5,458 bases of DNA from an uncultured Blautia sp. GTDB lineage: Bacteria; Bacillota; Clostridia; Lachnospirales; Lachnospiraceae. The position numbers and the translations under genes are program-made. Positions 1 to 5,195 of the stretch are shown here, one piece after another (within the stretch, counting starts at the first letter, position 1; every line of letters starts with the position of its first letter). A model generated the notes under the pieces. It was given only the letters and a program-made list of their open reading frames with translations, was not told where the DNA came from and searched no databases. Location: contig CAMNGN010000131.1 in the NCBI GenBank assembly GCA_946538475.1, positions 1 to 5,458 of the forward strand. The letters run 5' to 3'.

Positions 1-882
1 AAAATCGCCTGTCTGCGCCATATCGTCCTTCAGGAACTTGACACGGATCGTTGTCCGGTCGGCAAGTTTAACGGCCTGTTTGTCGGTGAGAGGGATCAGA
101 AGGCTCCATCTTTCATCTGTGATGATGGTATATATGTCGTCGCCGGTGTTTACCGGATCCTTCGTTTTCAGGTCGGTCTTATGATAGGAATTCCGGTCAA
201 AATCTTCTGCGGTGATATTGTCTATCGACCTTCCCTCGTATCCGTCTTTTGCATAGATGATTATACCGTCCGTCTGCGCTTTGCTGATGGTCTGGTTTCC
301 GTAGGTCACGCTGTCTGTTTCGGTATAGTTTTCCAGGCTGAAGCCCTCTTCTTTCATGTCCTCCACCGTAAAAGCCGTCGGTGTGGTCGTCTTGCCGGTG
401 ACTCCCGCGTATTGAAGGATACTGCCTTCCAGAAGGTATTTGAAATTGTATGTACTGTTGAATTTTCCCGGAGTGAAGCTTTTGGAAAAGCTTTGCATTT
501 CGTCTCGTATCTTAGCCAGGTCTTCATGGCTCAGTCTGTTTTCTGCCTCCGGGGTCTTGGTGGAACTGAGTCCGTATACGGCTCCGTTCGCGTTGATTTT
601 GTCGCCTTCACGCGCGTAATAGTTGACATAGCCGCCCGATTCTGCTTTCATCACGGTTTCTTCGCGAAGTACGAGACCGGTGTAAGTCTCATTCATCGAG
701 AGGGGACCCGCGATGACTTCGTAGGATTCGATGTGGCTGGTGGTCATATAAAAAACGGCGCTTACGGCCATATAAAGCAGCAGCAGGCTGAAAACGATGG
801 TGGCGATGTTGCGTCCGAATACTTTTCGGATGCTTTCGGTCAGCCGTATCCACAGCCTGTATACCGGATTATTGCCTGCCAA
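1..882 (-). CDS. HlyD-like membrane-anchored adaptor protein (3' end outside window)
   Basis: I read 294 codons from a TTG at 880-882; the frame is still open at base 1, so the C-terminus is missing. An AGGAGG (889-894) stands 6 nt before the TTG. An in-frame TAA at 922-924 and the lack of any other candidate start before the membrane segment support this choice. The protein has a short basic N-terminus, one transmembrane helix at about residues 25-47 (IVFSLLLLYMAVSAVFY) and an extracytoplasmic remainder. Residues 69-105 (GLVLREETVMKAESGGYVNY, then REGDKI) look like the first half of a biotinyl-lipoyl/barrel-sandwich domain as in HlyD/RND adaptors. DPVNTGDDIYTI at about 242-253, followed by WSLLIPL, resembles the following beta-barrel segment. 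Family knowledge suggests a periplasmic-adaptor-like envelope protein. In Clostridia such genes are often found before yggS/sepF cell-division genes, from memory and not visible here. Its transport partner and substrate are unknown. Confidence 0.8.
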   Translation of the reverse strand, partial: MAGNNPVYRLWIRLTESIRKVFGRNIATIVFSLLLLYMAVSAVFYMTTSHIESYEVIAGPLSMNETYTGLVLREETVMKAESGGYVNYYAREGDKINANGAVYGLSSTKTPEAENRLSHEDLAKIRDEMQSFSKSFTPGKFNSTYNFKYLLEGSILQYAGVTGKTTTPTAFTVEDMKEEGFSLENYTETDSVTYGNQTISKAQTDGIIIYAKDGYEGRSIDNITAEDFDRNSYHKTDLKTKDPVNTGDDIYTIITDERWSLLIPLTDKQAVKLADRTTIRVKFLKDDMAQTGDF

Positions 883-888
883 TAATTG

Positions 889-894
889 CCTCCT
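889..894 (-). promoter_or_regulatory. Ribosome binding site fixing the TTG start of the HlyD-like gene
   Basis: The minus strand reads AGGAGG, then 6 nt, then TTG. The next in-frame ATG codons lie inside the transmembrane segment, so the TTG is the only start that keeps the membrane anchor and has a ribosome binding site. Confidence 0.8.
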
Positions 895-925
895 TTTATG
901 TAAACTAACAAGAAATTCAAATTAT

Positions 926-954
926 ATAATAACATTTTGGGATACTTATGGCAA
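926..954 (-). promoter_or_regulatory. Predicted sigma-A promoter of the HlyD-like gene
   Basis: On the minus strand, TTGCCA (949-954, 5 of 6 to the -35 consensus) and TATTAT (926-931, 5 of 6 to the -10 consensus) are separated by exactly 17 nt. Transcription would start near 919, giving a leader of roughly 37 nt before the TTG. A TATAAT is also present just downstream (925-930) but has no -35 at a usual distance. The promoter is divergent from that of lexA. Confidence 0.6.
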
Positions 955-985
955 GCTATTATTGCTTTTAACAACACTTGAGAAT

Positions 986-999
986 CGAATATTTGTTTG
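986..999 (+). promoter_or_regulatory. Candidate LexA operator (SOS box), degenerate
   Basis: The sequence CGAATATTTGTTTG resembles the Gram-positive SOS box CGAACRNRYGTTYC. The two half-sites GAAT and GTTT have the right 4-nt spacing, with C to T in the first half and mismatches at the inner R and the final C. It overlaps the proposed lexA -35 hexamer by three bases, where a repressor would block RNA polymerase. This fits autoregulation of lexA, which is general for the family; the assignment rests on resemblance alone. Confidence 0.5.
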
Positions 1000-1025
1000 C
1001 TTTTTTCCCTGAATCATGCTATACT
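997..1025 (+). promoter_or_regulatory. Predicted lexA promoter with extended -10
   Basis: TTGCTT (997-1002) and TATACT (1020-1025) are 17 nt apart. The -10 is preceded by TGC, forming an extended TGn-TATACT element that would compensate for the weak -35. Transcription would begin near 1032, leaving a leader of about 35 nt with the AAAGGAG ribosome binding site. Confidence 0.65.
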
Positions 1026-1053
1026 TTTAGCGAATGAGAAGACTTCTATGCAG

Positions 1054-1060
1054 AAAGGAG
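1054..1060 (+). promoter_or_regulatory. Ribosome binding site deciding the lexA start
   Basis: AAAGGAG followed by 6 nt and ATG at 1067. An in-frame ATG at 1034 lies almost on the predicted transcription start and has no ribosome binding site, so the shorter protein beginning MAKQRITAKQ is preferred. That N-terminus is also the usual one for the family. Confidence 0.85.
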
Positions 1061-1066
1061 TTCGAA

Positions 1067-1690
1067 ATGGCAAAGCAGAGAATCACTGCCAAACAGCAGG
1101 AGATTTTGGATTATATCAAGAGTGAAATTCTCAACAGGGGGTTTCCGCCTTCGGTCAGGCAGATTTGTGATGCGGTCAATTTAAAGTCCACATCTTCGGT
1201 GCATGCTCATCTTGAGACTCTGGAAAAGAACGGGTTCATCCGCCGTGATGCCGCTCACTCCAGAGCGATCGAGATCGTTGACGATATGTTTAATCTCTCA
1301 CGCCGTGAGGTCGTCAATGTGCCCATGGTAGGTTCCGTGGCAGCAGGACAGCCGCTTCTCGCGGTCGAGAATATTGAAAATTATTTTCCGATACCATCCG
1401 AGTTTATGCCGAACGAACAGACCTTCATGCTCAGAGTCAAAGGCGAGAGCATGATCAACGCCGGAATATTGGACGGTGACCTTATTCTGGTGCGGCAGCA
1501 GCAGACGGCAAGGAACGGTGAGATGGTCGTGGCGCTGGTCGATGATTCGGCTACCGTAAAGACGTTTTATAAAGAGAACGGGTATTTTCGGCTGCAGCCC
1601 GAGAATGATACCATGGATCCGATACTCGTGCATGGGGAGCTTCGGATTCTGGGGAAGGTAATCGGGGTGTTTCGGTTTTTGGGACAGTGA
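1067..1690 (+). CDS. lexA: LexA, SOS-response transcriptional repressor
   Basis: The 207-residue protein matches the usual LexA length (about 200-210). The N-terminal winged helix-turn-helix spans about residues 1-65, with the recognition region NLKSTSSVHAHLETLEKNGF at 38-57. The self-cleavage site is the Ala93-Gly94 bond in GSVAAGQP. The C-terminal S24 peptidase-like domain carries Ser128 in GESMI and Lys165 in ATVKTF as the catalytic dyad. Known role: it represses DNA-damage genes and is inactivated by RecA-stimulated self-cleavage. All key residues are present. It is transcribed alone on the plus strand, converging on rsfS and diverging from the HlyD-like gene. The upstream candidate SOS box suggests autoregulation. 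Its TGA stop lies inside the left arm of the 1687-1809 palindrome. Confidence 0.97.
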   Translation: MAKQRITAKQQEILDYIKSEILNRGFPPSVRQICDAVNLKSTSSVHAHLETLEKNGFIRRDAAHSRAIEIVDDMFNLSRREVVNVPMVGSVAAGQPLLAVENIENYFPIPSEFMPNEQTFMLRVKGESMINAGILDGDLILVRQQQTARNGEMVVALVDDSATVKTFYKENGYFRLQPENDTMDPILVHGELRILGKVIGVFRFLGQ

Positions 1691-1700
1691 AACAGGGGGA

Positions 1701-1729
1701 GAACACAGGGGGACGGTCCTTTTGTGTTC
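1701..1729 (+). repeat. REP-like hairpin unit, left copy
   Basis: Within the left arm, GAACACAGGGGGA can pair with TCCTTTTGTGTTC around a 3-nt CGG loop: 13 pairs, three of them G-T/G-U wobbles. The fold is strong on the plus strand only, because the wobbles become A-C mismatches on the complement. It sits 10 nt after the lexA stop codon, so the lexA mRNA would end in or run through it. Confidence 0.7.
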
Positions 1730-1766
1730 GGTCATACATGAGCCAATATCTTGTTGCATGTGTGCC

Positions 1767-1795
1767 GAACACAAAAGGACCGTCCCCCTGTGTTC
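1767..1795 (-). repeat. REP-like hairpin unit, right copy
   Basis: This is the exact inverted copy of the 1701-1729 hairpin, read on the minus strand. It follows the rsfS stop codon by the same 10 nt as the left copy follows that of lexA. The two head-to-head copies give the element its BIME-like layout. Confidence 0.7.
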
Positions 1796-1805
1796 TCCCC
1801 CTGTT

Positions 1806-2165
1806 TCACCCAAGATCGTCGTAATCGATCTCTACCGTCTTCCCATCTCTCCAGATCCTCTCCAGATCGTAGAACAGACGATTCTCTTCATCAAAGATAT
1901 GAATGATCACATCGCCGTAATCCATCAGCACCCAGGAAGAATTCTTGTTGCCTTCGACCTGCTTCGGTTCGAAGCCTGCCCTTCCCAGTGTTTCATCCAC
2001 ATTCTCCATCATTGCCTGCACCTGATTTTCGTTTGTGGCGCTTGCGATGATGAAATAGTCGGCGATCACGGATACTTCGCGGATATCGATCACCTTGATA
2101 TCTCTGCCCTGCTTTTCGTCCAGCGCTTTGTACGCCAGTTTTGCCATTTTAAGTTCTTTTTCCAA
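1806..2165 (-). CDS. rsfS: RsfS (RsfA/Iojap family), ribosomal silencing factor
   Basis: The 119-residue protein is the normal length for the family. Family motifs are visible in order: DIKVIDIREVSVIADYFII (about 22-40) then ASATN, EGNKNSSWVLMDYGDVIIHI (71-90), and YDLERIWRDG (99-108). Known role: it binds ribosomal protein L14 on the 50S subunit and blocks joining with 30S, lowering translation under nutrient limitation. It starts with TTG at 2163-2165, supported by AGGAGGTGA at 2172-2180; the ATG six codons later has no ribosome binding site. It lies 31 nt after yqeK and is the last gene of the cluster. Its TGA stop (1806-1808) is inside the right arm of the palindrome, mirroring that of lexA. 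Confidence 0.95.
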   Translation of the reverse strand: MEKELKMAKLAYKALDEKQGRDIKVIDIREVSVIADYFIIASATNENQVQAMMENVDETLGRAGFEPKQVEGNKNSSWVLMDYGDVIIHIFDEENRLFYDLERIWRDGKTVEIDYDDLG

Positions 2166-2171
2166 TAACAG

Positions 2172-2180
2172 TCACCTCCT
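2172..2180 (-). promoter_or_regulatory. Ribosome binding site fixing the TTG start of rsfS
   Basis: The minus strand reads AGGAGGTGA, then CTGTTA and TTG. This near-perfect anti-16S match points to the TTG at 2165 rather than the ATG at 2147, which would be 24 nt from the site. Confidence 0.8.
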
Positions 2181-2196
2181 CATACTATTTGGTTGT

Positions 2197-2799
2197 TCAG
2201 ATTTCTCCGGCTTCATGCCGTTTTAAGTGCAGTTCTTTATAATAGTCATATGCCTTACGGGTCGTATCGTCGACATCCTTTGGATTTTCGTCCAGATATT
2301 CCAGCGTATCCCTCAGAATTTCATACATGCATTCATCAAGATCCTGAAAAGCCAGACGGCGGATACGGGCAAGATTCGGGGCTTTATCGCGCATCGGCTC
2401 GATATAATCGGCGATATATATGATCTTTTCCAACACGCTCATCTGCGGCCGCCCGGTCGTGTGATAGGTGATGGAACTGAGGATCTCGGCATCTGTCACC
2501 CCGTACTTCTTTTCCGCGATATATGCCCCCAGCTTGGCGTGGATCAAAAACGGATGTTCTTTTTCAAAATCCGTTATCTCCACGTGGCGCTGCTCGCAAA
2601 GCTTGATCTTTTTCTTGTTCGGGATGCATTTGGCGCAGTCGTGCAGAAGGCCTGCCACCTGGGCATCCTCCAGATCATAGTCGTGGACCATCGCCAGAGC
2701 CGCTGCCGAGTACATGACTCCCATGGTGTGGTGGTACCTGTCTTCATCCAGGTACTTGACCAGCTTTTTCTGCATTTTTATCAGGTCGTAGTTTGACAT
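2197..2799 (-). CDS. yqeK: YqeK, HD-domain symmetrical Ap4A hydrolase family protein
   Basis: The 200-residue protein has the metal-binding HD-superfamily residues: His24 in RYHHTMGV, His53-Asp54 in LLHDCAK, His87 in HPFLIHAKLGA, His113 in ITYHTTG, and Asp131 in YIADYIEP. The pattern HDCAK...HTTGRP...IADYIEP is typical of YqeK. Characterised members split diadenosine tetraphosphate (Ap4A) symmetrically into two ADP, removing a stress nucleotide; that activity is assumed here from the family. The start ATG (2797-2799) lies inside the end of nadD, a 19-nt overlap, so translational coupling is likely, with GAGGA just upstream as ribosome binding site. In Firmicutes yqeK commonly sits between nadD and rsfS, as here. 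Confidence 0.94.
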   Translation of the reverse strand: MSNYDLIKMQKKLVKYLDEDRYHHTMGVMYSAAALAMVHDYDLEDAQVAGLLHDCAKCIPNKKKIKLCEQRHVEITDFEKEHPFLIHAKLGAYIAEKKYGVTDAEILSSITYHTTGRPQMSVLEKIIYIADYIEPMRDKAPNLARIRRLAFQDLDECMYEILRDTLEYLDENPKDVDDTTRKAYDYYKELHLKRHEAGEI

Positions 2800-3437
2800 A
2801 TGTCCTCATCTCCGATCTCCGGTTTTTGGTATAGACCGTGCTTAATGATATAATCCATCACAGGATCTGTCACATAATATTTAAGGCTTTTCGAATCGGC
2901 TGCCCATTCGCGGATAATGTGGCTGGAAATGTCAATGTTCATGGTGTCGAGTCTTATGATATCCGCATGATAAAATGCTGCTGTTGCCTGAATGGCCGTA
3001 TCAAGCTCATCATCGGGGACATGGTTTCTGGCCGCTACGACAAGTGTGCAGGCGTCACATATACGCTGCGGTTCTCTCCATGTGTCGAAAGAATACAGCG
3101 AATCTGCCCCGATGATAAAATAGTAGTCCGTGTCGGGATTCTCATGGCGCAGAGTCTCGAGCGTATGAAACGTGTAGGTGTACCCTTCTTCGTGCATCTC
3201 CATAAGCGAAAGCTCGAAATGAGGGTTGTCACAGACAGCCAGTCTTACCATCTCCGATCGGTCCTCGTCGGATGCTCTGCCCTCACGGTGCTTTTTGTGA
3301 GGAGGATTGCCGCTGGGCATAAACAGAACCGTGTCCAGGCCCAGCTGTTCATAGGCTTTTTCTCCGAGGATGAGATGTCCCAGATGTATGGGGTCGAATG
3401 TTCCGCCCATTATGCCTACTTTGCGCCGCTTTTCCAT
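2781..3437 (-). CDS. nadD: NadD, nicotinate-nucleotide adenylyltransferase
   Basis: The 218-residue protein is a little longer than typical (about 190-215). The nucleotidyltransferase signature GGTFDPIHLGH is at 11-21, giving the ATP-binding GxFxPxHxGH motif. FMPSGNPPHK (39-48) and IGADS (109-113) are the usual substrate-site segments. The C-terminal motif ISSHIIR (170-176) corresponds to ISSTxIR, with His in place of Thr. Known reaction: nicotinate mononucleotide plus ATP gives deamido-NAD, the step before NadE in NAD synthesis; it is cytosolic. GAGGGG (3444-3449) lies 6 nt before the ATG. The tail after about residue 203 (QKPEIGDEDICQTTT) extends past the fold and overlaps the first codons of yqeK by 19 nt. 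The gene lies 24 nt after yhbY. Confidence 0.97.
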   Translation of the reverse strand: MEKRRKVGIMGGTFDPIHLGHLILGEKAYEQLGLDTVLFMPSGNPPHKKHREGRASDEDRSEMVRLAVCDNPHFELSLMEMHEEGYTYTFHTLETLRHENPDTDYYFIIGADSLYSFDTWREPQRICDACTLVVAARNHVPDDELDTAIQATAAFYHADIIRLDTMNIDISSHIIREWAADSKSLKYYVTDPVMDYIIKHGLYQKPEIGDEDICQTTT

Positions 3438-3461
3438 AAGTATCCCCTCACACTGATATTG

Positions 3462-3752
3462 TTAAGGAAGAATGATTTTCTTCTTGTCGTCTTTGCCTTC
3501 TTTGTAGAGAACGATCTTTCGTCCGATGACCTGAACCACCTGCGAATGTGTTCTTTCTGCCATGACCTGCGCCATTTCCCCGGGGTCGTCAAGGCAGTTC
3601 TGCAGAACACTGATCTTGATCAGTTCTCTTGCTTCCAGAGCCTCCCGCACCGATGCGATGTATTCAGGTGTGAGAGAACCTTTTCCGATCTGCAGGATCG
3701 GGTCCATGGTCATGGCAAGACTTTTCAAATAAGCTCTTTGTTTGCTTGTCAT
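3462..3752 (-). CDS. yhbY: YhbY family CRM-domain RNA-binding protein
   Basis: The 96-residue protein is a single CRM domain: MTSKQRAYLKSLA at the N-terminus, then PILQIGKGSLTPEYI (18-32) with the GKxG-like loop read as GKGS, then ARELIKISVL (41-50) and VIGRKIVLYKEGKD (75-88). Known role: members associate with the pre-50S ribosomal subunit and are thought to assist assembly. The Bacillus orthologue is called yqeI. The start ATG is preceded by GGAGG (3758-3762) at 5 nt. It begins 15 nt after obgE, whose intergenic space is almost filled by this ribosome binding site, so cotranscription is likely. The lysine-rich end (GKDDKKKIILP) fits RNA contact. Confidence 0.93.
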   Translation of the reverse strand: MTSKQRAYLKSLAMTMDPILQIGKGSLTPEYIASVREALEARELIKISVLQNCLDDPGEMAQVMAERTHSQVVQVIGRKIVLYKEGKDDKKKIILP

Positions 3753-3767
3753 CTATGCCTCCAACAA

Positions 3768-5054
3768 TTATTTATAATAGTCAAAATCAAATCCGTACAT
3801 TCTTACGGTGTCGCCGTCCTGAATTCCTGCCGCTTCAAGGGCTTCCAGAATACCGCCTTCTTTGAGGAATTTCTGGAAGAAGGCAAATCCTTTTTCGGAA
3901 TCGAGGTTGGTGTAGCCGAGCATCTTTTCGATCTTCGGACCCTCGGTCACAAAAATGTGAGGATCCTCCGGCAGTCTTTCTACGGTGAACGGAAGTTCCT
4001 CGCGGATAAGGATATCTTCGGGGAAGAACTCCTGCTTAAATACTACCATCTCACGGCCGGTTTCATCAAGTATTTCTTTCACTGCGAACAAAAGTTCACG
4101 GATTCCCTGCCCGGTGACTGCCGAGATTGGGAAAACACGTATTCCTTTAGGCTCAAATTCGTCTTTCAAACGTTTAATCGGATCGTCATCACCGAAGATG
4201 CAGTCGATCTTGTTGGCGGCGATCACCTGCGGGCGGGATGCGATATCGGCATTGTAGGCCTCAAGCTCTTTGTTGATCTTGTAAAAATCATCCACCGGAT
4301 CGCGGCCTTCCGTCGACGCTGCGTCCAGAATGTGGATCATTACCCGTGTTCTTTCGATATGGCGCAGGAACTCATGACCAAGGCCGGCTCCTTCTGAAGC
4401 ACCTTCAATAAGTCCGGGAATGTCTGCAATGACAAATCCGCCGTTCTCGGTATCTACTACTCCGAGGTTGGGGCTCAATGTGGTAAAGTGATAGTTGGCT
4501 ATCTTCGGCGTCGCGTTTGTGACTCTGGAGAGGAATGTGGATTTACCTACATTCGGGAATCCTACAAGTCCTACATCGGCGATCACTTTGAGTTCGAGAA
4601 GGACCTCGAGTTCCAGGGCCGGTTTGCCGGGCTGCGCGTATTTGGGAACCTGCATGGTCGGGGTGGCATAGTGCATGTTGCCTTTGCCACCGCGCCCTCC
4701 GCGAAGCACCACCTGCCGTGTGTTGTCCCCGGAGAGGTCAGCGATCACTTTGCGGGTCTCGGCATCCATAACGACAGTGCCTTCGGGTACTTTGAGGACG
4801 ATGTCTGCACCGTCGGAGCCGTGCATACGGCGTTTTCCGCCTTCGCTTCCGTCTTCTGCTTTGTATTTGCGTCTGTGTCTGTATTCTCCGAGGGTGTTTT
4901 GTCCTTTGTCGACTTCGAAGATCACATCTCCGCCTTTTCCGCCGTCACCTCCGTCGGGGCCGCCGTCGGGTACGTATTTTTCGCGGCGGAAACTGACATG
5001 GCCGTCGCCGCCTTTGCCGGAGCGGATGATGATTTTTGCTCTGTCCGCAAACAT
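3768..5054 (-). CDS. obgE: Obg (CgtA), ribosome-assembly GTPase
   Basis: The 428-residue protein has the full three-domain layout of Gram-positive Obg. The glycine-rich Obg fold spans about 1-158 (GGPDGGDGGKGGDV at 31-44, RGGRGGKGN at 118-126). The GTPase domain shows G1 GFPNVGKS (165-172), switch-I FTT (190-192), G3 DIPG (211-214), G4 NKID (281-284) and G5 SAVTG (311-315). The C-terminal OCT domain spans about 345-428 and contains EGPKIEKMLGYTNLDSEKG. Known role: essential GTPase binding the 50S subunit during late assembly, tied to (p)ppGpp, sporulation and stress. The ATG is preceded by AAGGAGGTGA (5061-5070) at 6 nt. All G motifs are intact. The 141-nt upstream gap holds a terminator-like hairpin, so expression may depend on readthrough from rpmA. 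Confidence 0.98.
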   Translation of the reverse strand: MFADRAKIIIRSGKGGDGHVSFRREKYVPDGGPDGGDGGKGGDVIFEVDKGQNTLGEYRHRRKYKAEDGSEGGKRRMHGSDGADIVLKVPEGTVVMDAETRKVIADLSGDNTRQVVLRGGRGGKGNMHYATPTMQVPKYAQPGKPALELEVLLELKVIADVGLVGFPNVGKSTFLSRVTNATPKIANYHFTTLSPNLGVVDTENGGFVIADIPGLIEGASEGAGLGHEFLRHIERTRVMIHILDAASTEGRDPVDDFYKINKELEAYNADIASRPQVIAANKIDCIFGDDDPIKRLKDEFEPKGIRVFPISAVTGQGIRELLFAVKEILDETGREMVVFKQEFFPEDILIREELPFTVERLPEDPHIFVTEGPKIEKMLGYTNLDSEKGFAFFQKFLKEGGILEALEAAGIQDGDTVRMYGFDFDYYK

Positions 5055-5086
5055 TTGTCGTCACCTCCTTATTTTGTGTTAAAGTA

Positions 5087-5119
5087 AAAGGCTTCAAACC
5101 ATGAAGATTTGAAGCCTTT
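5087..5119 (-). terminator. Terminator-like hairpin between rpmA and obgE
   Basis: The arms 5087-5098 and 5108-5119 are perfect 12-bp inverted repeats (minus strand AAAGGCTTCAAA and TTTGAAGCCTTT) with a 9-nt loop. Just after the stem the minus strand reads T, then ACTTTA, so the total run is TTTT and the U tract is short and interrupted. It ends only 16 nt before the obgE ribosome binding site. The form suggests a partial terminator or attenuator that gives more rpmA than obgE mRNA. Confidence 0.65.
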
Positions 5120-5127
5120 GAAGAAAT

Positions 5128-5144
5128 CGGATATTCGCAATCCG
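5128..5144 (-). other. Small hairpin in the rpmA-obgE gap
   Basis: CGGAT and ATCCG pair over 5 bp around a 7-nt loop. It is weak alone and is listed because it lies in line between two stronger hairpins in the same untranslated stretch. Confidence 0.35.
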
Positions 5145-5164
5145 CTTTGCTACTTGCTCATGAG

Positions 5165-5189
5165 AATCGGCGACCTCCGGTGGCCGATT
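5165..5189 (-). other. GC-rich hairpin directly after the rpmA stop
   Basis: AATCGGC pairs with GCCGATT over 7 bp; a G-G mismatch and three more pairs follow, closing on a 3-nt loop. It starts 6 nt beyond the rpmA stop codon and has no T run. It could be a 3'-end stabiliser of rpmA mRNA or part of a structured leader for obgE; neither is proven by sequence. Confidence 0.45.
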
Positions 5190-5195
5190 GTCAAA

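Larger units (their letters stand above)
1687..1809. repeat. Large REP/BIME-like inverted-repeat element between lexA and rsfS
   Basis: The arms 1687-1731 and 1765-1809 are perfect reverse complements over 45 bp. After a one-base bulge at 1732, pairing continues through 1733-1740 with 1757-1764 (one T-G wobble), leaving a 16-nt loop at 1741-1756. Each arm holds two copies of ACAGGGGGA 13 bp apart, giving four in the element (1692-1700 and 1705-1713 on plus; 1783-1791 and 1796-1804 on minus). Arms with GGGGGACGG next to TCCTTTTGTG resemble dispersed GGGGACGG-type palindromes I recall from many bacterial genomes, some linked to REP-associated (RAYT) transposases. That link is inference. No transposase is present in the window, so if mobile it is non-autonomous. 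No clear target-site duplication flanks it. Confidence 0.85.
1687..1809. terminator. Possible bidirectional transcription end between convergent lexA and rsfS
   Basis: The lexA and rsfS transcripts meet here, no other hairpin separates the genes, and the structure is highly stable in RNA from either strand. There is no continuous U tract after the full stem; the only T run is TTTT inside each arm. It is therefore not a classical intrinsic terminator. Its role in ending or stabilising the transcripts is inferred from position. Confidence 0.4.

Noticed and set aside
181..885. A 234-codon open frame on the plus strand
   Set aside because: It is antisense to the HlyD-like gene, which has a promoter, ribosome binding site, membrane helix and domain pattern. 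The plus-strand frame has no upstream ribosome binding site.
1034..1066. An upstream in-frame ATG that would add 11 residues to LexA
   Set aside because: No ribosome binding site, almost at the predicted transcription start, and the extra residues are absent from typical LexA N-termini.
1687..1809. CRISPR array or complete insertion sequence
   Set aside because: There are only two inverted arms, no direct repeats with regular spacers, and no transposase gene in or beside the element.
1298..1813. Open frames crossing the palindrome, including 1722-2168 on plus, both encoding the peptide KRTVPLCSPPVS
   Set aside because: The shared peptide arises only because the inverted arms read the same on both strands. 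The frames are antisense to lexA and rsfS and are not genes.
2838..4397. A 519-codon open frame on the plus strand
   Set aside because: It lies antisense to nadD, yhbY and obgE, all with clear motifs and ribosome binding sites. The translation resembles no family and crosses three gene boundaries; it is a codon-bias shadow.
5166..5194. A perfect TTGACA on the minus strand (5189-5194) just after rpmA, as an obgE promoter
   Set aside because: At 16-18 nt spacing the -10 position is GC-rich (GCCGAT) and lies within a hairpin, so no plausible promoter results.
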